From contig NZ_ATWY01000021.1 of the NCBI RefSeq assembly GCF_000421405.1, positions 1-64,000 on the forward strand: DNA of 64,000 nt, in the 5' to 3' direction. A program made the translations under genes and the position numbers. Positions 52,305-61,140 of this stretch are shown in pieces. The DNA comes from Butyrivibrio sp. NC2007. GTDB lineage: Bacteria > Bacillota > Clostridia > Lachnospirales > Lachnospiraceae. Every line of letters begins with the position of its first letter. The first letter of the stretch is position 1. The notes under the pieces were generated by a model. That model was not told where the DNA came from, did not search any database, and saw only the letters and a list, made by a program, of their open reading frames with translations.

Positions 52305-52520
52305 TCAAAGCAGGTTCTTCAGAGCCTCAAGTCCTGCTACATCTGTAGCTTCCTTGTTCTCATTCTGAATCTGGATATAAACTTCTTTTCTGTAGATTGG
52401 GATCTCCTTGGGCGCGGAAATGCCGAGCTTGATCTGGTCTCCCCTGATGTCCAGAACAGTGATCTCGATATTGTTATTTATGATGATCGCCTCGTTCTTT
52501 TTTCTTGATAATGCTAACAT
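52305..52520 (-). CDS. csrA: Carbon storage/translational regulator CsrA
   Basis: A 71-residue protein with the complete CsrA pattern: MLALSRKKNEAIIINNNIEI, VLDIRGDQIKLGISAPKEIP and IYRKEVYIQIQNENKEA. The residues that form the RNA-binding face (Leu4, Arg6, Arg44-like) are in place. CsrA binds GGA motifs in leaders and blocks flagellin translation; FliW, encoded just upstream, counteracts it. Stop-to-start spacing to fliW is 18 bases, so they are one unit. Candidate targets are the leaders at 46584-46690 and 47663-47767. Confidence 0.95.
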   Translation of the reverse strand: MLALSRKKNEAIIINNNIEITVLDIRGDQIKLGISAPKEIPIYRKEVYIQIQNENKEATDVAGLEALKNLL

Positions 52521-52538
52521 AGTTTGTCCCTCCGTGGT

Positions 52539-53009
52539 TTATGAATTAGCTTCTTTGTTCTTCTTGAGGATATCGTAGATTGGGAACTTAACAGGATAGT
52601 TGTCGTTCTCTACGATAGCCTGTGTGCCCTTCATATCCTTAACGTTGATGACAAACGGTCCCATAAGGTTTACGGTCATCTTAGCAAGGTCATGAGGAAC
52701 AGTAACTGTTACAAGAACAAGAATATCATCATCATTGAGATCGCCCACATCCTCGATCTTGGATCTGTCGATTTCAGGACTATAGTCCGGGCATACTACA
52801 AGAGGATCCATTACAGGCATTGCAAAGCCGGGCTCCTCGATGGACTGAAGCCATTTGATGGTGTTTGTAGCGCCGTCTTTGTCGTCGCTCTCATCATGCA
52901 TCAGTGTGAATTTCTTTAAATCAGGAAAGCCGATTATACCATTTGGGAAATTGATAATCTTGCTATCTTCAATCTCTACTTCGCCGAAAATTCTTGTTGT
53001 GAGTTTCAT
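52539..53009 (-). CDS. fliW: Flagellar assembly factor FliW
   Basis: A 156-residue protein: MKLTTRIFGEVEIEDSKIIN, FPNGIIGFPDLKKFTLMHDE and the later beta strands (VTVTVPHDLAKMTVNLMGPF, VINVKDMKG) are standard for FliW. FliW binds flagellin and CsrA, coupling flagellin translation to export. I chose ATG 53009, seven bases after GGAGG; an upstream start at 53048 would add 13 residues. It lies between flgL and csrA. Confidence 0.94.
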   Translation of the reverse strand: MKLTTRIFGEVEIEDSKIINFPNGIIGFPDLKKFTLMHDESDDKDGATNTIKWLQSIEEPGFAMPVMDPLVVCPDYSPEIDRSKIEDVGDLNDDDILVLVTVTVPHDLAKMTVNLMGPFVINVKDMKGTQAIVENDNYPVKFPIYDILKKNKEANS

Positions 53010-53105
53010 GTTGTAACCTCCATAGTCTTTAGTGACTTTGCTACACATTAATTATATACGCAATTTCGTACAATTGCCATATTAATTCAAACAATTTGTT
53101 CCCCA

Positions 53106-55187
53106 TCAAATATAATTCATAAAACTAGTCTGGCTGATCTTACCAGTTGCCATAAGGCTCGCCTCATAAGTAACCTGTGCTGTAGTAAGCTTAGTTGCAG
53201 CTTCTGCGATATCGATATCCTCATTCTCAGACTGGAGAGTCTTAAAAGTAGTTGTTTGATCCATAAGTCTCGTGCTTACAAGGTCAAGTCTCTTTGATCT
53301 GGTGCCGTTATCTGTAACAGCGATATTTGCTGTATCAAGAGCCTTCTGCATTGAAGTGATCTTGTGCTCGAATTCCTTCTGGAGATTCTCTCTCAGGTAA
53401 TCGTAAGCCTTGGTTGCTGAATCAATTTCGTTCTGAAGTTTTGCTTTCTTTGCCTCATCGCTGGTGCTTCCAAGCTTGTCCTTAAGAGTCTTCAGAGTTG
53501 TATCAAGTTGCTTCAGCTCATTGAGCATGTTCTTAAGATCGCTGACATCTCTTCTAACATCCGTCGTAAACACCGCATCAGCAGTGGTATTAACAACTAC
53601 CGACTGTGCAAATCCAACATCATAAGCGATATCATGTCCTGCTGTTCCCTTATTATAGAGAATAGATTTTCCGTTCTCATCGGTATAAGTGCAGGCGAAT
53701 AGGTTCTGAGGTCTGATGTCGCCTGTATCCCACTCCTTCTTGTCATAGACAACATCAATGCTGTTGGCATTGATGAGATCCGGAAGTGTCGCAAACTTGT
53801 TTCTGAGTTCCTCGTTCAGAAGGACCTCACCGGTTGCAGCGTTCAGATAAGCGTAGGCACCCTTTTTCTGGGTGAAAAGAGTTTCATACGCATCGTCAAT
53901 CTGCTGCTCAGTGCTGGTTGAGTAGATGATACTGGCAGGACCGATCTCAAGGCTGGTCTCAAGGTAGGATGAATATACGCTTCCGTTAGCTGTTATCTGA
54001 ACAACCTCATTGCTAGTTGTTCCGTCGCCGTTGTCTCTGCCGATGTCATTTCTAAGTGTAATTGTTCCGTCACTGTTTACTGTAGCGGAGTAGCCATTCT
54101 CGTCGAGCTTGATTGTGTAGCTCTGGTCAATTGCCGGAAGAAGCGGAACATTTAAGCTTACTCTTCCTGCTGTGGAAGTGTAGGTTATTGTCGTTACGTC
54201 TTTTGACTGAATCTCAGCGATTGCGGAATCAACAGTTGAAGTGCTTGGATTAAAGGTTCCGTCAGCCTTCAAGTTGATCATGTAAGTCTTTCCCGTGTCC
54301 TGATCGTATCCTTCAATATAGTAAGTTCCGTCATTCTTAAGACTTGCGTTATAAACGATATTGTCGCTCTCAATCTCATAAGTTGAGCCGTCTTTGTTGA
54401 TCGGAATGGATGCGTAGTGAGTGATCCCCTCTTCGGTCTTGTAAGTTACGCTGATGGTGTCCATGGTGCTGGCAACTGTGCTGGTAGCCGGCTGCTGGAG
54501 CGCTTCCCTGAACTTAAGGGTTGCAGACTTACCATCGCCTTCAACGAAGTTAAGGTTATCATAAGAGAGTCTGAGCCTTCCGACATTTCTTTCAACTATC
54601 TCATGCTCTAAAGTAGCAGTAGTATCATCGTTCAGGATTGTTGTGGAATTGAGTTTATACTTACCGACGATCCTGTCGGAATCTCCGATACTTCCCGCAT
54701 TGAACTCGTCATTAATATCTGTATAGGCTGCAGTTGTTGTCTTGTCAAAGGTAAGAGGAGTATCTGTCCTGTAGCCTGTAAATACGTATCTTCCTGCGTA
54801 GTCAACGTTGCCGGTCGCATAATACTCTTTTGACAGAGCATCCATCTGTGTAACGATTGTGGAAAGATCGTCCAGAGTCAGATCCTTATTGGCGCCCTTG
54901 GTTGCCTGCTTTACGCAGTCAGTCAGAACGCTTGTAACCGTTGAAAGCGCATCTGCAGTAACCTGAAGCCAGCTCTCAGCGTCTTTTGCATTCTTCTCAT
55001 AGTACTGGGAGAGCTGTGTCACGTTACTTCTAAGACGAAGTGCGCGAATAGCGATGACCGGATCGTCCGAAGGTCTCGTTATCTTCTTTCCCGTACTCAT
55101 CATGGTGTTGAGCTGATCCTCAGACACCTTGTTGTTATTTATATTGTAAAGGGAATTGTTCTGCATGATTTTGTTAGTGATGCGCAT
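53106..55187 (-). CDS. flgL: Flagellar hook-filament junction protein FlgL
   Basis: A 693-residue protein. The N-terminal MRITNKIMQNNSLYNINNNK and TGKKITRPSDDPVIAIRALR plus a C-terminal end with DIAEAATKLTTAQVTYEASL and TSFMNYI mark FlgL. Enteric FlgL is about 317 residues; here about 350 extra residues form a beta-rich middle with YTIKLDENGY-type repeats, seen in some Clostridia. I chose ATG 55187, with GGAGG 6 bases upstream. It is followed by fliW and separated from the downstream flgK copy by the 122-bp palindrome. Confidence 0.92.
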   Translation of the reverse strand: MRITNKIMQNNSLYNINNNKVSEDQLNTMMSTGKKITRPSDDPVIAIRALRLRSNVTQLSQYYEKNAKDAESWLQVTADALSTVTSVLTDCVKQATKGANKDLTLDDLSTIVTQMDALSKEYYATGNVDYAGRYVFTGYRTDTPLTFDKTTTAAYTDINDEFNAGSIGDSDRIVGKYKLNSTTILNDDTTATLEHEIVERNVGRLRLSYDNLNFVEGDGKSATLKFREALQQPATSTVASTMDTISVTYKTEEGITHYASIPINKDGSTYEIESDNIVYNASLKNDGTYYIEGYDQDTGKTYMINLKADGTFNPSTSTVDSAIAEIQSKDVTTITYTSTAGRVSLNVPLLPAIDQSYTIKLDENGYSATVNSDGTITLRNDIGRDNGDGTTSNEVVQITANGSVYSSYLETSLEIGPASIIYSTSTEQQIDDAYETLFTQKKGAYAYLNAATGEVLLNEELRNKFATLPDLINANSIDVVYDKKEWDTGDIRPQNLFACTYTDENGKSILYNKGTAGHDIAYDVGFAQSVVVNTTADAVFTTDVRRDVSDLKNMLNELKQLDTTLKTLKDKLGSTSDEAKKAKLQNEIDSATKAYDYLRENLQKEFEHKITSMQKALDTANIAVTDNGTRSKRLDLVSTRLMDQTTTFKTLQSENEDIDIAEAATKLTTAQVTYEASLMATGKISQTSFMNYI

Positions 55188-55310
55188 AGTAATCCTCCAG
55201 GGTAATAAGACATTCCATTGTCCTGAAAAAGTGTGCATCCTTGCAGAGTATATGATTTTCACTACGTATATCGACAGTTAACCCCAAGAACTTAAGGATT
55301 TGATGAAAAA

Positions 55311-55432
55311 AAATGAGCCTTGGTGGGCTGGGTGAGCCTAGGGGACGGAGTCAGGGGTTCATTTTCAGAAAATTCTGAAAATGAACCCCTGACTCCGTCC
55401 CCTAGGCTCCCCCAGCCCACCAAGGCTCATTT
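55311..55432. repeat. 122-bp near-perfect palindrome (REP/MITE-like) between flgL and flgK
   Basis: Two 60-bp arms (55311-55370 and 55373-55432) are inverted copies with one mismatch, around two bases (AA). The GGGGACGGAGTCAGGGGTTC core recalls palindromes linked to IS200/REP-type transposases in Firmicutes. In the transcript it would fold into a very stable hairpin between flgK and flgL. It holds no gene. Confidence 0.93.
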
Positions 55433-55443
55433 GGCTCCTCGTA

Positions 55444-57300
55444 TTATACTCCGGTCTGGAGAATCAGTCTGTCGTAAATCTCAGTCAGCGTCGAGATCAT
55501 CTTGGATGAAAGTGTATACGCGTTCTGGAATTTAACCAGGTTTGCAGCTTCCTCATCCTCATCAACACCGGTATCTGAAAGTCTCTGGTTGCTGATGGTG
55601 TTTTCCAGTGATGTGTAGGTGTCTTCAAGAGTCTGTGAGTTCGCCTTGTTAAGTGCTATGTCCGCAAGGACCTTTGTAAGGAACTCGCCTGAAGTTGCGC
55701 CTCTGAAGACCTTCTCGGTCTTGAACATGTCTTTTAACTTAGTGAGGTTTCCAAACTCGGACTCACCCTCAGTGATATCGGCCTTGGTAGCCAGTCTGTC
55801 GGAATTATCCAAAAGAACTGAACTCACCGTAAAGTTACCGCCCCTCAAGTTATAGTATCCCTTGTTCTCGGAAAGAGTTGTGAGCTGCTCGAAACTATAC
55901 TCAGCGCCTGTGCCGGTGTCCATGGATCCCGAAAGAGCAAACACGCCGTTGAGGGAATCTGAGGTATAACCGGTGGTCATGATATTGTTGACCTCGCTTG
56001 AGAACTGTCTGATCCACTCGTTCATCTGAGCCATGTAGTAAGGAATGCCCTGATAGTTGTTGGAGTAGCCGATGCTTACATTCTTGCCACCATCGGGAAT
56101 ACTGCTCAGTGTTGTAGAATCTATTTCAAATGTATAAGTAGAATCTCCGTCGTAATCCCAGCTGTCATACTTGTAGGTCTTGGCGCCGATCTTGATGGTT
56201 CCGTCTGCAGGGATCGTGCACTTATTCATGTCTTTTAAGTAATCGTTGTCAACGTTTACCTTGACCAGTACGCTTCCGTCAGGTCTCTGGATGACACCGC
56301 CCTCAGGAGCCTTACCATGGAAGTAGTGGGCATTATTTCCATCTCGCATTGCTAAAAGACCTTGAAGCTCTCCGCCGATCAGCTGTGAATCCAGCGCAAA
56401 ATCAGAAAGCTCATTTACATTGTCGCCATCCTTATAATTGGCTGTGCCCCACTTGATATCAAAGAGGCCCTTCACATCGTTCTGGCCTGTCGCACCATCA
56501 TCAGAGCGGGATACACAGATCATCTGTCTGTATTCGTAGGTATCAACCAGCTCATAGGATCCACCAACCCAGATCTGATATCTTGTTGCGCCTGTATCTC
56601 TGTCAGGCTGTGACTCATCGACGATTGGGCTCTCCTTAACCTCAACTGAGATTATCTTGGAAAGGTCATCGACCAGCATATCTCTTTTATCTCTGAGCTC
56701 GTTTGCCTTGCTGCCGGTCATCTCGATGATGTTGATCTGCTTATTTATAGAAGCAACCTCCTGAGCAATGGCACTTACTCTGTCAGCGCAGAGCTTGATC
56801 TCTGCATTGACGTCGGCCTGCTCGTTCTGAAGGCTGGTATAAACGTTGTTAAAGTACTCGGTGATACTCTTTAAACTGGACACATAAGCTGACTTGGTCT
56901 CGGTGGTTCCTGCTGCTGTTCTTACTGACTCAAGTGCTGCTTCCATCTTATTGAAAAGAGTGGAGAAGCCGGTGGAACCATCGTCGTTTAAGTACTGCTC
57001 AATAAGGCCGTTGTAGTAGTTCTTTTGCTGAACGTTACCAAGAAGTGTCTCGTTCTGCCTGAACTTATTGTCGTAGAAGCTGTCCCTGACTCTCTCGATG
57101 GCGATCGTGTCAACTCCGGCACCTGCGCATCCATATGTAGCAAAAACTCTCAGAGCATCAGTTGCTTCCTGTGAGACTTTCTGCCTGCTATAGCCGTCTG
57201 TATTGGCATTTGATATGTTGTTTGCTGTGGTGTTTAACGCTGCATTGGCTGCTCTAAGGCCTGAAGCTGCAATGTTAAGTCCAAAGAATTGAGATGTCAT
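55444..57300 (-). CDS. flgK: Flagellar hook-associated protein FlgK, second copy
   Basis: A 618-residue protein. FFGLNIAASGLRAANAALNT and TANNISNANTDGYSRQKVSQ open it, and EDEEAANLVKFQNAYTLSSK near the C-terminus is the FlgK end. It is about 70 residues longer than the first copy, with most extra sequence in the middle (a DGDSTYTFEIDSTTL-type beta part). It follows the first copy by 44 bases. FlgK joins hook and filament. Two copies in a row are seen in relatives; whether both are used is unknown. Confidence 0.93.
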   Translation of the reverse strand: MTSQFFGLNIAASGLRAANAALNTTANNISNANTDGYSRQKVSQEATDALRVFATYGCAGAGVDTIAIERVRDSFYDNKFRQNETLLGNVQQKNYYNGLIEQYLNDDGSTGFSTLFNKMEAALESVRTAAGTTETKSAYVSSLKSITEYFNNVYTSLQNEQADVNAEIKLCADRVSAIAQEVASINKQINIIEMTGSKANELRDKRDMLVDDLSKIISVEVKESPIVDESQPDRDTGATRYQIWVGGSYELVDTYEYRQMICVSRSDDGATGQNDVKGLFDIKWGTANYKDGDNVNELSDFALDSQLIGGELQGLLAMRDGNNAHYFHGKAPEGGVIQRPDGSVLVKVNVDNDYLKDMNKCTIPADGTIKIGAKTYKYDSWDYDGDSTYTFEIDSTTLSSIPDGGKNVSIGYSNNYQGIPYYMAQMNEWIRQFSSEVNNIMTTGYTSDSLNGVFALSGSMDTGTGAEYSFEQLTTLSENKGYYNLRGGNFTVSSVLLDNSDRLATKADITEGESEFGNLTKLKDMFKTEKVFRGATSGEFLTKVLADIALNKANSQTLEDTYTSLENTISNQRLSDTGVDEDEEAANLVKFQNAYTLSSKMISTLTEIYDRLILQTGV

Positions 57301-57344
57301 AGCCTATCTCCTTCGAAAAAAGTTGACGCCTTTAGTTAGCTCTT

Positions 57345-59003
57345 TTACGAACCAAGTGTAGTAACAAGGTGTTCAAGCATCTCGCTTACTACGTTGATAT
57401 ATCGGCTTGATGCGTTGTATGCATTCTGGAACATGATCATGAATTCCAGCTCTTCGTCGCTTGATACGCCAAGGATCTGCTCTCTTGCTGCCTCTACTGA
57501 AGAAACTGTCTGCTCTTGAGCTTCTTTGATGCTGTTGTAGACATCACCTGAGTTTGCTACCTGTGATACAAGGCTGTTGTAATAAGTAACGAAGCTGTTT
57601 CTGGTGGTCACGTTCGGATTCAGTGTGTACTGCTCCTTGGTGAAAGCCTCTTTTAACAGAGTAGTTGTAGTGTTGTCCTCGTTTCCATCTATGGTTCTGA
57701 ATGTGAAAAGAGTGGGCTCCTGTATGAGCTTTGGATTGATCTGTGAGTTCTTTATTGTAAAGCCTGTAAGAACTGTTCCTGCCGGCATGTTCTTGTTGAT
57801 GTCATAGGTGAGCTTGTCCTCTTCATTTGCACAGATGAAAAGTGTGAAGTCCTTGGCATCGCCCATGGACTTGTCGAGGAATGCGGGATTACTCTCGGCC
57901 TGCTCCATGATGTCGTTGATGGAAGTCATGATGTGGTGCACCATCTGGTCGAACTCAGCCTGAACGTTCATAATGACTGACTGTGCAATGTTGCTGTTGT
58001 AGAACTCCTGATCTTCCTGTATGTCATGGTAAGTTGCGTTGTGATCGCCTCTTGCAAGAAGGATTGATCTGAGCTTACCTATATCTGTATTGGTTACGGT
58101 TGAAATGTTCTGTGTCAGGTCGTAAACATGTGCTCCTTCGATAGAAACTACTGTCTTGGAGCCGTCCCTGTTGTCGACGGTCTTAGCTGCGTATTCCCAG
58201 TAAGGAGTTGCATATCCGACACTGCTCTCTAAGGTGGTGTCAATTGCCAGGTGGTTTACGTGATCGCTGGTTACAAATGTGGATCCTTCGAAAAGAACTG
58301 TCACATTCCCGAAAACGTCTTCATTATATTCAATCTTTCCGTACTCGGAGAGCTGATCTAAAAGAAGATTTCTCTCATCTCTAAGGTCGTTGGCACTCTC
58401 CTGCTTACCTGACTCTATATAAACGATCTCTTCGTTAAGTTCTCTGATCCTGTCGCCGTACTTGTTGATGGTGTCGCACATTCCCTTTACTGTGGAATCC
58501 ATGTTTTCCTGATATGCAACAAGTCCGTCGTATACGCTTTTTGCTCTTGTTAAAAACTCATTCGCTCTTGTTATGAAAGAGGACTGCGTAACGGCTGAGC
58601 AAGGGTCTTTTGCCATCTCCTGAACTGAAACCCAGAGGTTGTTTAAAGAGTCTGCGAATTCCGATCCGTTCATCTCCTGAAGCTGGTCTTCTATCTCTTC
58701 AAGGGCCTTTAAGGAAACATCATAAAAAGCCGCCCTTCCTGTCTCTCTTCTAAATGAAAGATCAAGAAAGTCGCTTCTTACCTGTTTACAATTATTGTAA
58801 TTTACGCCGGTACCAATCTGTTTCCAGGAAATCTGCTCATATTTTCTCTCGAGCGTCTGATATGCTCTTGTTCCCTGAGAAACCTGCTGTCTGGTGTACC
58901 CTTCAGTATCCACGTTCGACATGTTATGCGCTGTGGTGTTGAGCGCATTCTGTGAAGTTTGGAGTCCCGATGTACCTACATACAAGTTGGCCATGAGAGA
59001 CAT
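57345..59003 (-). CDS. flgK: Flagellar hook-associated protein FlgK, first copy
   Basis: A 552-residue protein close to enteric FlgK in length. LYVGTSGLQTSQNALNTTAH and NMSNVDTEGYTRQQVSQGTR form the N-terminal signature; LEFMIMFQNAYNASSRYINV and VSEMLEHLVTTLGS form the C-terminal one. GGAGG lies 9 bases before the start. It is preceded by flgN (chaperone) and followed by the second FlgK. The two FlgK copies share the ends but differ strongly in the middle. Confidence 0.93.
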   Translation of the reverse strand: MSLMANLYVGTSGLQTSQNALNTTAHNMSNVDTEGYTRQQVSQGTRAYQTLERKYEQISWKQIGTGVNYNNCKQVRSDFLDLSFRRETGRAAFYDVSLKALEEIEDQLQEMNGSEFADSLNNLWVSVQEMAKDPCSAVTQSSFITRANEFLTRAKSVYDGLVAYQENMDSTVKGMCDTINKYGDRIRELNEEIVYIESGKQESANDLRDERNLLLDQLSEYGKIEYNEDVFGNVTVLFEGSTFVTSDHVNHLAIDTTLESSVGYATPYWEYAAKTVDNRDGSKTVVSIEGAHVYDLTQNISTVTNTDIGKLRSILLARGDHNATYHDIQEDQEFYNSNIAQSVIMNVQAEFDQMVHHIMTSINDIMEQAESNPAFLDKSMGDAKDFTLFICANEEDKLTYDINKNMPAGTVLTGFTIKNSQINPKLIQEPTLFTFRTIDGNEDNTTTTLLKEAFTKEQYTLNPNVTTRNSFVTYYNSLVSQVANSGDVYNSIKEAQEQTVSSVEAAREQILGVSSDEELEFMIMFQNAYNASSRYINVVSEMLEHLVTTLGS

Positions 59004-59119
59004 AATGTATAACCTCCGTGCCCTATTTTAGGCAAAATTTAAGACACTACCGCGAAAAACGGTATTCACCCGGGTGGATTATCTACATGCATCCGTCTCA
59101 CTTTATGCGTAGTGAGACG

Positions 59120-59638
59120 TTACTGCTTTGCATCAAACCCGCCCGATGTGTAACCTAAACATTCGCCTGTAGTGTCTGCAGCTCTTGAGTAATTCGCCGT
59201 CTGTGGAGCCTGTTTCGCCGCCTGAATGATGTTCATTTCGAACTGAACCATTTCGAGGGAACTTTTGAGCAGTTCCTGGTTCTGTCCGTTTACACGTCTG
59301 ACATGATCTGCAACCTGAGCGAGTCTGTCGCGTTGCATTGCCAGATTCTTCTGTTCCGTAGGTCTTTTCTCAAGTACCTGGATCAGATCGGTCAGTTTCA
59401 ATGAATTAACATCCATGTTAAGTACATTTGCTATATCCGTCATGGCTTCTACTCTTTGTTTTTCGAGGCCCTGGATACTTCCTATTATGTACTGCTCCTC
59501 ATCCGTGATTTCTGCAAGTGCCTCCAGATCACCTTTGATAATGACTGTGGTCTTTTGGCTAGATAATCCCAGTAATTTTTCGTATGCTGATCCCTCTTTG
59601 TCGAGGACATCAACAAGATTCTCCATAAGGCTTGCCAC
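59120..59638 (-). CDS. flgN: Flagellar chaperone FlgN-like protein
   Basis: A helical protein of about 172 residues: LMENLVDVLDKEGSAYEKLL, LSSQKTTVIIKGDLEALAEI and TDEEQYIIGSIQGLEKQRVE follow FlgN. FlgN escorts FlgK and FlgL to export, and both follow in the unit. I prefer GTG 59638 because AGGAGG ends nine bases upstream; ATG 59647 abuts the ribosome site. Located between flgM and the first flgK. Confidence 0.88.
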   Translation of the reverse strand: MASLMENLVDVLDKEGSAYEKLLGLSSQKTTVIIKGDLEALAEITDEEQYIIGSIQGLEKQRVEAMTDIANVLNMDVNSLKLTDLIQVLEKRPTEQKNLAMQRDRLAQVADHVRRVNGQNQELLKSSLEMVQFEMNIIQAAKQAPQTANYSRAADTTGECLGYTSGGFDAKQ

Positions 59639-59677
59639 TGGAATCATCCTCCTGATATGAAATTGATGCGTGGGCTG

Positions 59678-59956
59678 TTATGCCAGCTCTTCGAACTTTG
59701 CCAGTAACTTATCAGCAAAAGCCTCTCCACTCACATCATAAGTACCATTTTTAATAGCAGCTTTGAGCGATGCAACCTTATCTTCCCTGATATCGGGGGC
59801 AGCGCTTACAGCCTGTTTTGCAACCTGGATATCTTTTCCAATCGAAGAAAATGATACAGTATCTCTGATATCATTGGTCTTCTTAGCTGCCTGTGGTTTA
59901 CCTACTTTGCTGTTTGAGTAAATCTGCTGAACCTGACTGTATGCTTCTATTCGCAT
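59678..59956 (-). CDS. flgM: Anti-sigma-28 factor FlgM
   Basis: A 92-residue protein. MRIEAYSQVQQIYSNSKVGK at the start and DIREDKVASLKAAIKNGTYD plus VSGEAFADKLLAKFEELA at the C-terminus match FlgM; the C-terminal helices hold sigma-28. The middle (DTVSFSSIGKDIQVAKQAVS) is the usual linker. FlgM is exported once the hook is complete, releasing sigma-28. AGGAGG lies before the start. Two sigma-28 promoters lie upstream, giving autoregulation. Confidence 0.9.
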   Translation of the reverse strand: MRIEAYSQVQQIYSNSKVGKPQAAKKTNDIRDTVSFSSIGKDIQVAKQAVSAAPDIREDKVASLKAAIKNGTYDVSGEAFADKLLAKFEELA

Positions 59957-60001
59957 ATCTTTTCCTCCTTCCCTGGAGTATTTTTTACATTTCTACTACA
60001 T

Positions 60002-60028
60002 TTATCGGTAGAAGTTTCCATTACTTTA
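60002..60028 (-). promoter_or_regulatory. Sigma-28 promoter proximal to flgM
   Basis: On the minus strand TAAAGTAA (from 60028), then ACCGATAA (60002-60009), with 15 bases between TAAA and the -10. It is about 45 bases before ATG 59956. Confidence 0.8.
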
Positions 60029-60179
60029 GTTCTTTTCCCAAAATATTTCCCCCGAAAATTTTAGGAAATTTCATGGTAAAAATACGCTCAGGGTCTTTAT
60101 TAAAATGTTGTTAGTTTCCCATGTTTCCTTACATTTCGCGGGTTTTTGGTTTGCCTACCCGGTCGTTCCTTCAGTAATT

Positions 60180-60206
60180 ATATCGGAGGGTATGGGAAAA
60201 ACTTTA
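60180..60206 (-). promoter_or_regulatory. Second, distal sigma-28 promoter of flgM
   Basis: On the minus strand TAAAGTTT (from 60206), then TCCGATAT (60180-60187), again 15 bases apart; the -35 is an exact match to consensus. It is about 220 bases before flgM and just after the CYTH stop at 60242. Confidence 0.7.
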
Positions 60207-60241
60207 GAGTTTTTTAAGAAATTTTTGAAAAAAATATTTGG

Positions 60242-60820
60242 TCACTGCCTAAGGCTCATCTGGGCGTTGCTGTAACGCTTGTCACCTGTGACGTCCTGGT
60301 CGAACCAGCCTGCGGGCTTGTAGGCGCTTGCTGCCTCTTCTGATGGGAACTCTACTTCCGCTATTATTGTGCCGTCGTATGGGGCGTCGAAGACGTCGAG
60401 TTCAATCTTCAGGGCGCTTTTATCGATTTGCAGGTCTTGGGCATCTGTTTCTGTGAACGCATCTGTATTAAGCGGAATCAGATATCTCTTTTTCCTGATC
60501 ACATTGCCATCGGCCTTGGTGAGCATGTGCTCGTAGGAGTCCTTGTCCAGGGGTAGGTTGTATTCTGTGGCGCCGATTGGGGCTTCCTGCTGGGGTGATG
60601 AGTCTTGCTGCGCTCCCGAATTCTGTTGGGCTGACACGTCTGCCTTCTGCGCATACATATCCCTATTCTTGTAGGTCATGTAATATGTGTCGTCTTCTCT
60701 GCGGACCCTTATGGCAGGTTTCACATTCAGGTACCCCTGCTCAATGACATGGAACGGGTACTTGTCCAGGTCCTTGGGGAGCTCTTTTACAGTGTACTTT
60801 CTTTCTATTTCTACGCCCAT
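60242..60820 (-). CDS. CYTH-domain protein
   Basis: A 192-residue protein. VEIERKYTV near the start is the ExExK motif, followed by AIRVRREDD and YYMTYKNRD, and EVEFPSEEAA near the end. CYTH enzymes bind triphosphates with their acidic and basic tunnel residues and include triphosphatases and adenylyl cyclase-like proteins. At about 70-95 is a Gln/Ser-rich insert (SAQQNSGAQQDSSPQQEAP). I chose ATG 60820; GGAGG is 11 bases away. It ends before the flgM promoters and shows no clear tie to motility. Confidence 0.83.
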   Translation of the reverse strand: MGVEIERKYTVKELPKDLDKYPFHVIEQGYLNVKPAIRVRREDDTYYMTYKNRDMYAQKADVSAQQNSGAQQDSSPQQEAPIGATEYNLPLDKDSYEHMLTKADGNVIRKKRYLIPLNTDAFTETDAQDLQIDKSALKIELDVFDAPYDGTIIAEVEFPSEEAASAYKPAGWFDQDVTGDKRYSNAQMSLRQ

Positions 60821-61140
60821 GTGGATTGTGGCCTCCTTCTTGGATGTATTCAATCCTCTACCTATTGTAATACGAAGGAGCTGTATTGAAAACGTAAATA
60901 TGCGAAGGCATTACGGTAGGAAGAAAGATCCTGCCTCTATACAGTAAGGCTTTTTGTTTCCATGCAGTAGCATCACGCGAATCATAGCCCTATGTGCAAC
61001 TGTAGGGAACAAATTATAGTCCTGCAACTCTTCTTGTGCTAGAATTGTTCTTGTGAATGCTATCGCAGGCAAGACATCCATGGCAGAATTACGAAACCAA
61101 CAAGTTGAAAAATAAAGCAACATTGAGGGAGGAACACGAT

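Noticed and set aside
55320..55535. 71-codon plus-strand frame across the palindrome
   Set aside because: It exists only because the palindrome is free of stops; it runs antisense into flgK.
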